51,141 nucleotides of DNA from Gammaproteobacteria bacterium (GTDB lineage Bacteria > Pseudomonadota > Gammaproteobacteria > UBA6429 > Thiohalophilaceae), in NCBI GenBank assembly GCA_029881995.1, contig JAOULO010000021.1:1-51141 (forward strand), in the 5' to 3' direction. Below, piece after piece: positions 49,047-51,141 of this stretch. The position numbers were made by a program, and so were the translations under genes. The notes beneath the pieces were generated by a model that was not told the DNA's origin, did not search any database, and was given only the letters and a program-made list of their open reading frames with translations. Position 1 is the stretch's first letter. Every line of letters starts with the position of its first letter.

Positions 49047-51141
49047 ATGACAGCTATCGACACTGCGGGTTTGTCCCGCCGCTTCAGGCATTCTATTTTT
49101 CTGATTGCCGCTATCTTCAGTCTTGCCGCCTGTGGTGGAGGCGGCGGCGGTGGTGGTGGAGGCGAACCAGCCACACCAACTCACACCGTCAGCACCTCGG
49201 TAGGTATCGGTGGCAGTATCAACCCGGAAAGCGCATCAGTTACAGAGGGTGAATCAACCCAGCTAAGCATTACTCCCGATGAAGGCTATCTAATATCATC
49301 TGCCAGTGGTTGTGAAGGCACACTTTCTGGTAATACTTATACTACGGGAGAAATCACTGCCAACTGTACCGTCGAAGTTTCCTTCAGTCTCATTCAGCTA
49401 ACCATTACCACTAGTGCAGGTGATAATGGCAGCATCTCCCCCAGTAGCCCGACTGTGGATTGGGGAAGCAGCACCAATATCGAAATTACTCCAAATGCTG
49501 GTTATGCCATAGCAAGCTATAGCAATAGCTGTGGCGGCACACCAACTGGGGATGATTTTAGTTCGATCTCAATCAATACAACTCTAACTGCTGATTGTTC
49601 TGTTTCTGCAAGCTTTATCAAGGCCCATACTATCAATATAGGACATGGCCCCAATGGTTCAGTCAATGCACTACAAACTTTACTGAAAGACGGCAATAGC
49701 ACCACTATCATAATTGATCCAGCTGATGGTTATGCTATTGAGACGTTAGTACATACCTGTGATGGCATAGTTACTGGTGATGATTTTAGTTCGATATCTA
49801 TTGCCACAACACCAACTTCAGACTGCTCTGTCTCAGCCAGTTTCATCAAGGCACACACCATCACCACCACTCCGGGTGCCAATGGTACTATCGTAGCAAC
49901 ACCAGCTCTATTAAAAGCTGGTGATAGCACGGAGATCGTTATAACACCAGCTTCAGGTTATGCCATTGCAACTCATACCAACAGCTGTGGTGGTACACCT
50001 GTTGGAAACGACTTTACTTCATATACTTATAACATAACTCCAGATGCTTCCTGTTCCGTAACTGCTGAATTTGTTAAGGCCCACACCATCACCACCATAC
50101 CGAGCTCCAACGGTACTATCACGGCAACACCAGACCTGCTTAAAGATGGCGTCAGTTCTGAGATCGTGATTGACCCCGATGCTGGTTATGCTATTGCAAG
50201 TCATAGCAATAGCTGTGGTGGAATACAAAGTGGAGATGAATTTACTGCATTAACCTATAATGCTATTCCAACTGCCGACTGTTCCGTAACTGCAGAATTT
50301 ATTAAGACCCATGTTATCAGTACTTCAGTAACCACGACAGATGGTGAAATATCTACTGGTGCTGTCATAAAATCAGGTGCAGAAACTACCATATCTGTTA
50401 CACCATTTGTAGGCTATGCCATTGATACGGTTACTGGGTGTGACGTCAGCCTAAGTACAGGTAACGACTTTGATGGTGCAAATTATACAACTGGAAATGT
50501 AACAGCAGACTGTACCGTCACTGCCAGCTTTATTGCTACTCACAACATAACAGCCTCAGCAGGTACCGGTGGCAGCATCGATCCCACCAGCAAAACGGTC
50601 AAAGACAACTTAACTACAATCTTTACCGTGTCGCCAAGCCTCAATTATGGTATTCAGTCTGTTACTGGCACTGGTTGTGGTGTCTCACTCAAAGATGGCG
50701 ATGGATTTGGTGAATCCACTTATGAGACTACCGCGATTACTGCTGACTGTAGTGTCACCGCAGTATTTAAAGATGCCTTTACCATCACTGCTAAAGTAGG
50801 TACTGGCAATGGTAGTATCTCACCATTGAGTCAACCAATACTTCTAGATGAAACACATACCTTTACCGTCACACCGGATCCGAGCAATGCTATTGATTCG
50901 GTAACTGGTTGTGGTGTCACACTCAACACGGGTGATGGATATGGCGAGTCTACTTATACCACGGCTGGTATATTCGAAAACTGTACCATCACGGCTAACT
51001 TTATCCAGACCTTTGTAGTCGATACCACAGCGGCTCCGAATGGAACTATCTCACCAGATATTGAACTTAAATCTGGTCAGTCCACCGACATCATCATCAC
51101 ACCCGCTGATGGTTATGCCATCAATGACATCGCTGGTACCT
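49047..51141 (+). CDS. Repeat lipoprotein with paired cysteines, cut by right edge
   Basis: The frame is open for 698 codons from an ATG with a strong ribosome site and runs off the edge. A signal ends in the lipobox SLAAC (Cys29), followed by ten Gly residues. Then come eight full repeats of about 70-78 residues and part of a ninth, of the InlB B-repeat/bacterial-repeat type: opening HTITT..G..GTI, centre ITPASGYAIA, ending DCSVTAEFIKA. Nearly every repeat carries two Cys, in the SCGG/GCGV and DCSV/NCTV positions, fitting one disulfide per repeat. Repeats 2-5 (SNSCGGTPTGDDF type) are closest to each other. A surface adhesin or stalk is likely. Confidence 0.82.
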   Translation, partial: MTAIDTAGLSRRFRHSIFLIAAIFSLAACGGGGGGGGGGEPATPTHTVSTSVGIGGSINPESASVTEGESTQLSITPDEGYLISSASGCEGTLSGNTYTTGEITANCTVEVSFSLIQLTITTSAGDNGSISPSSPTVDWGSSTNIEITPNAGYAIASYSNSCGGTPTGDDFSSISINTTLTADCSVSASFIKAHTINIGHGPNGSVNALQTLLKDGNSTTIIIDPADGYAIETLVHTCDGIVTGDDFSSISIATTPTSDCSVSASFIKAHTITTTPGANGTIVATPALLKAGDSTEIVITPASGYAIATHTNSCGGTPVGNDFTSYTYNITPDASCSVTAEFVKAHTITTIPSSNGTITATPDLLKDGVSSEIVIDPDAGYAIASHSNSCGGIQSGDEFTALTYNAIPTADCSVTAEFIKTHVISTSVTTTDGEISTGAVIKSGAETTISVTPFVGYAIDTVTGCDVSLSTGNDFDGANYTTGNVTADCTVTASFIATHNITASAGTGGSIDPTSKTVKDNLTTIFTVSPSLNYGIQSVTGTGCGVSLKDGDGFGESTYETTAITADCSVTAVFKDAFTITAKVGTGNGSISPLSQPILLDETHTFTVTPDPSNAIDSVTGCGVTLNTGDGYGESTYTTAGIFENCTITANFIQTFVVDTTAAPNGTISPDIELKSGQSTDIIITPADGYAINDIAGT
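49171..51141 (+). repeat. Protein-coding tandem repeats of about 220-230 bp
   Basis: The unit begins with (C)ACACCATCACC-like sequence at about 49171, 49396, 49627, 49855, 50082, 50311, 50539, 50779 and 51010. Repeats 2, 4 and 5 share a segment reading GGTTATGC(C/T)AT(A/T)GCAA...AGCTGTGG(C/T)GG (49500, 49957, 50183), showing recent duplication, whereas 1 and 6-8 are more diverged. They are coding repeats, not a CRISPR array. Confidence 0.8.

Noticed and set aside
48977-49174. Leftward frame with poly-proline
   Set aside because: It is the reverse reading of the Gly-tract codons at the lipoprotein anchor.
49171-51141. Regular repeats resembling a CRISPR array or satellite
   Set aside because: Units of about 225 bp stay in one reading frame with conserved Cys codons and a lipoprotein signal, so they are protein repeats.

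Overview
The window looks like chromosome from a free-living, probably marine or salt-adapted gammaproteobacterium of moderate G+C. The evidence is a QmcA/YbbJ pair, a YdcH-like protein, TrhA, an MmuM-type methyltransferase, an NhaD antiporter, two PEP-CTERM proteins, many lipoproteins with a glycine tract after the lipobox, and a perfect E. coli-type CRP site. Two DsrE-family proteins and a rhodanese would fit a sulfur-active organism, but that is inference. I saw no rRNA, tRNA, CRISPR array, intact transposase or phage gene.

Layout. 1-324 is the N-terminus of a DUF1611 protein running off the left edge. 810-3667 is a leftward operon of three exported proteins (six-cysteine protein, lipoprotein, PQQ-type beta-propeller), with similar short sequences on both sides. 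4053-5493 is the QmcA/NfeD membrane pair. 5737-16087 holds three TetR-family regulators, each with a visible palindromic operator: one beside a FrnE-like thioredoxin-fold protein and a divergent homocysteine methyltransferase, one with identical operators in front of itself and of a diiron ferritin-like enzyme, and one with tandem operators in front of a divergent atypical SDR. Between them lie a methyltransferase, a sensor kinase and TrhA. 16221-18815 has a small outer-membrane protein and two cyclic-nucleotide-binding proteins without output domains.

18816-24550 contains two ECF sigma/anti-sigma modules, one with a VWA-domain lipoprotein and one among DsrE and rhodanese genes. A DUF21/CBS gene follows, apparently with a leaderless transcript, then a PEP-CTERM protein, ChrA and two AT-rich lipoprotein genes. 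30051-33264 is a signalling block: tandem palindromes, a receiver-like protein lacking all catalytic residues, a hybrid histidine kinase and a NarL-type response regulator. Next come an SLC13-type permease with RCK-C domains and NhaD. From 38360 to the right edge the window is dominated by surface proteins: a DUF5666 lipoprotein, a LuxR-type regulator, a second PEP-CTERM protein, two large lipoproteins sharing a paralogous N-terminal domain, and a lipoprotein of at least nine cysteine-paired repeats cut by the right edge. A CRP site, a -10 element and a roughly 200-nt leader with hairpins precede the last gene. A GNAT/DMT/Crp-Fnr cluster sits between them.

Starts were moved from the longest reading frame wherever a ribosome binding site, signal peptide or overlap favoured an internal start. 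All family assignments are from reading the protein sequence; no database search was run.
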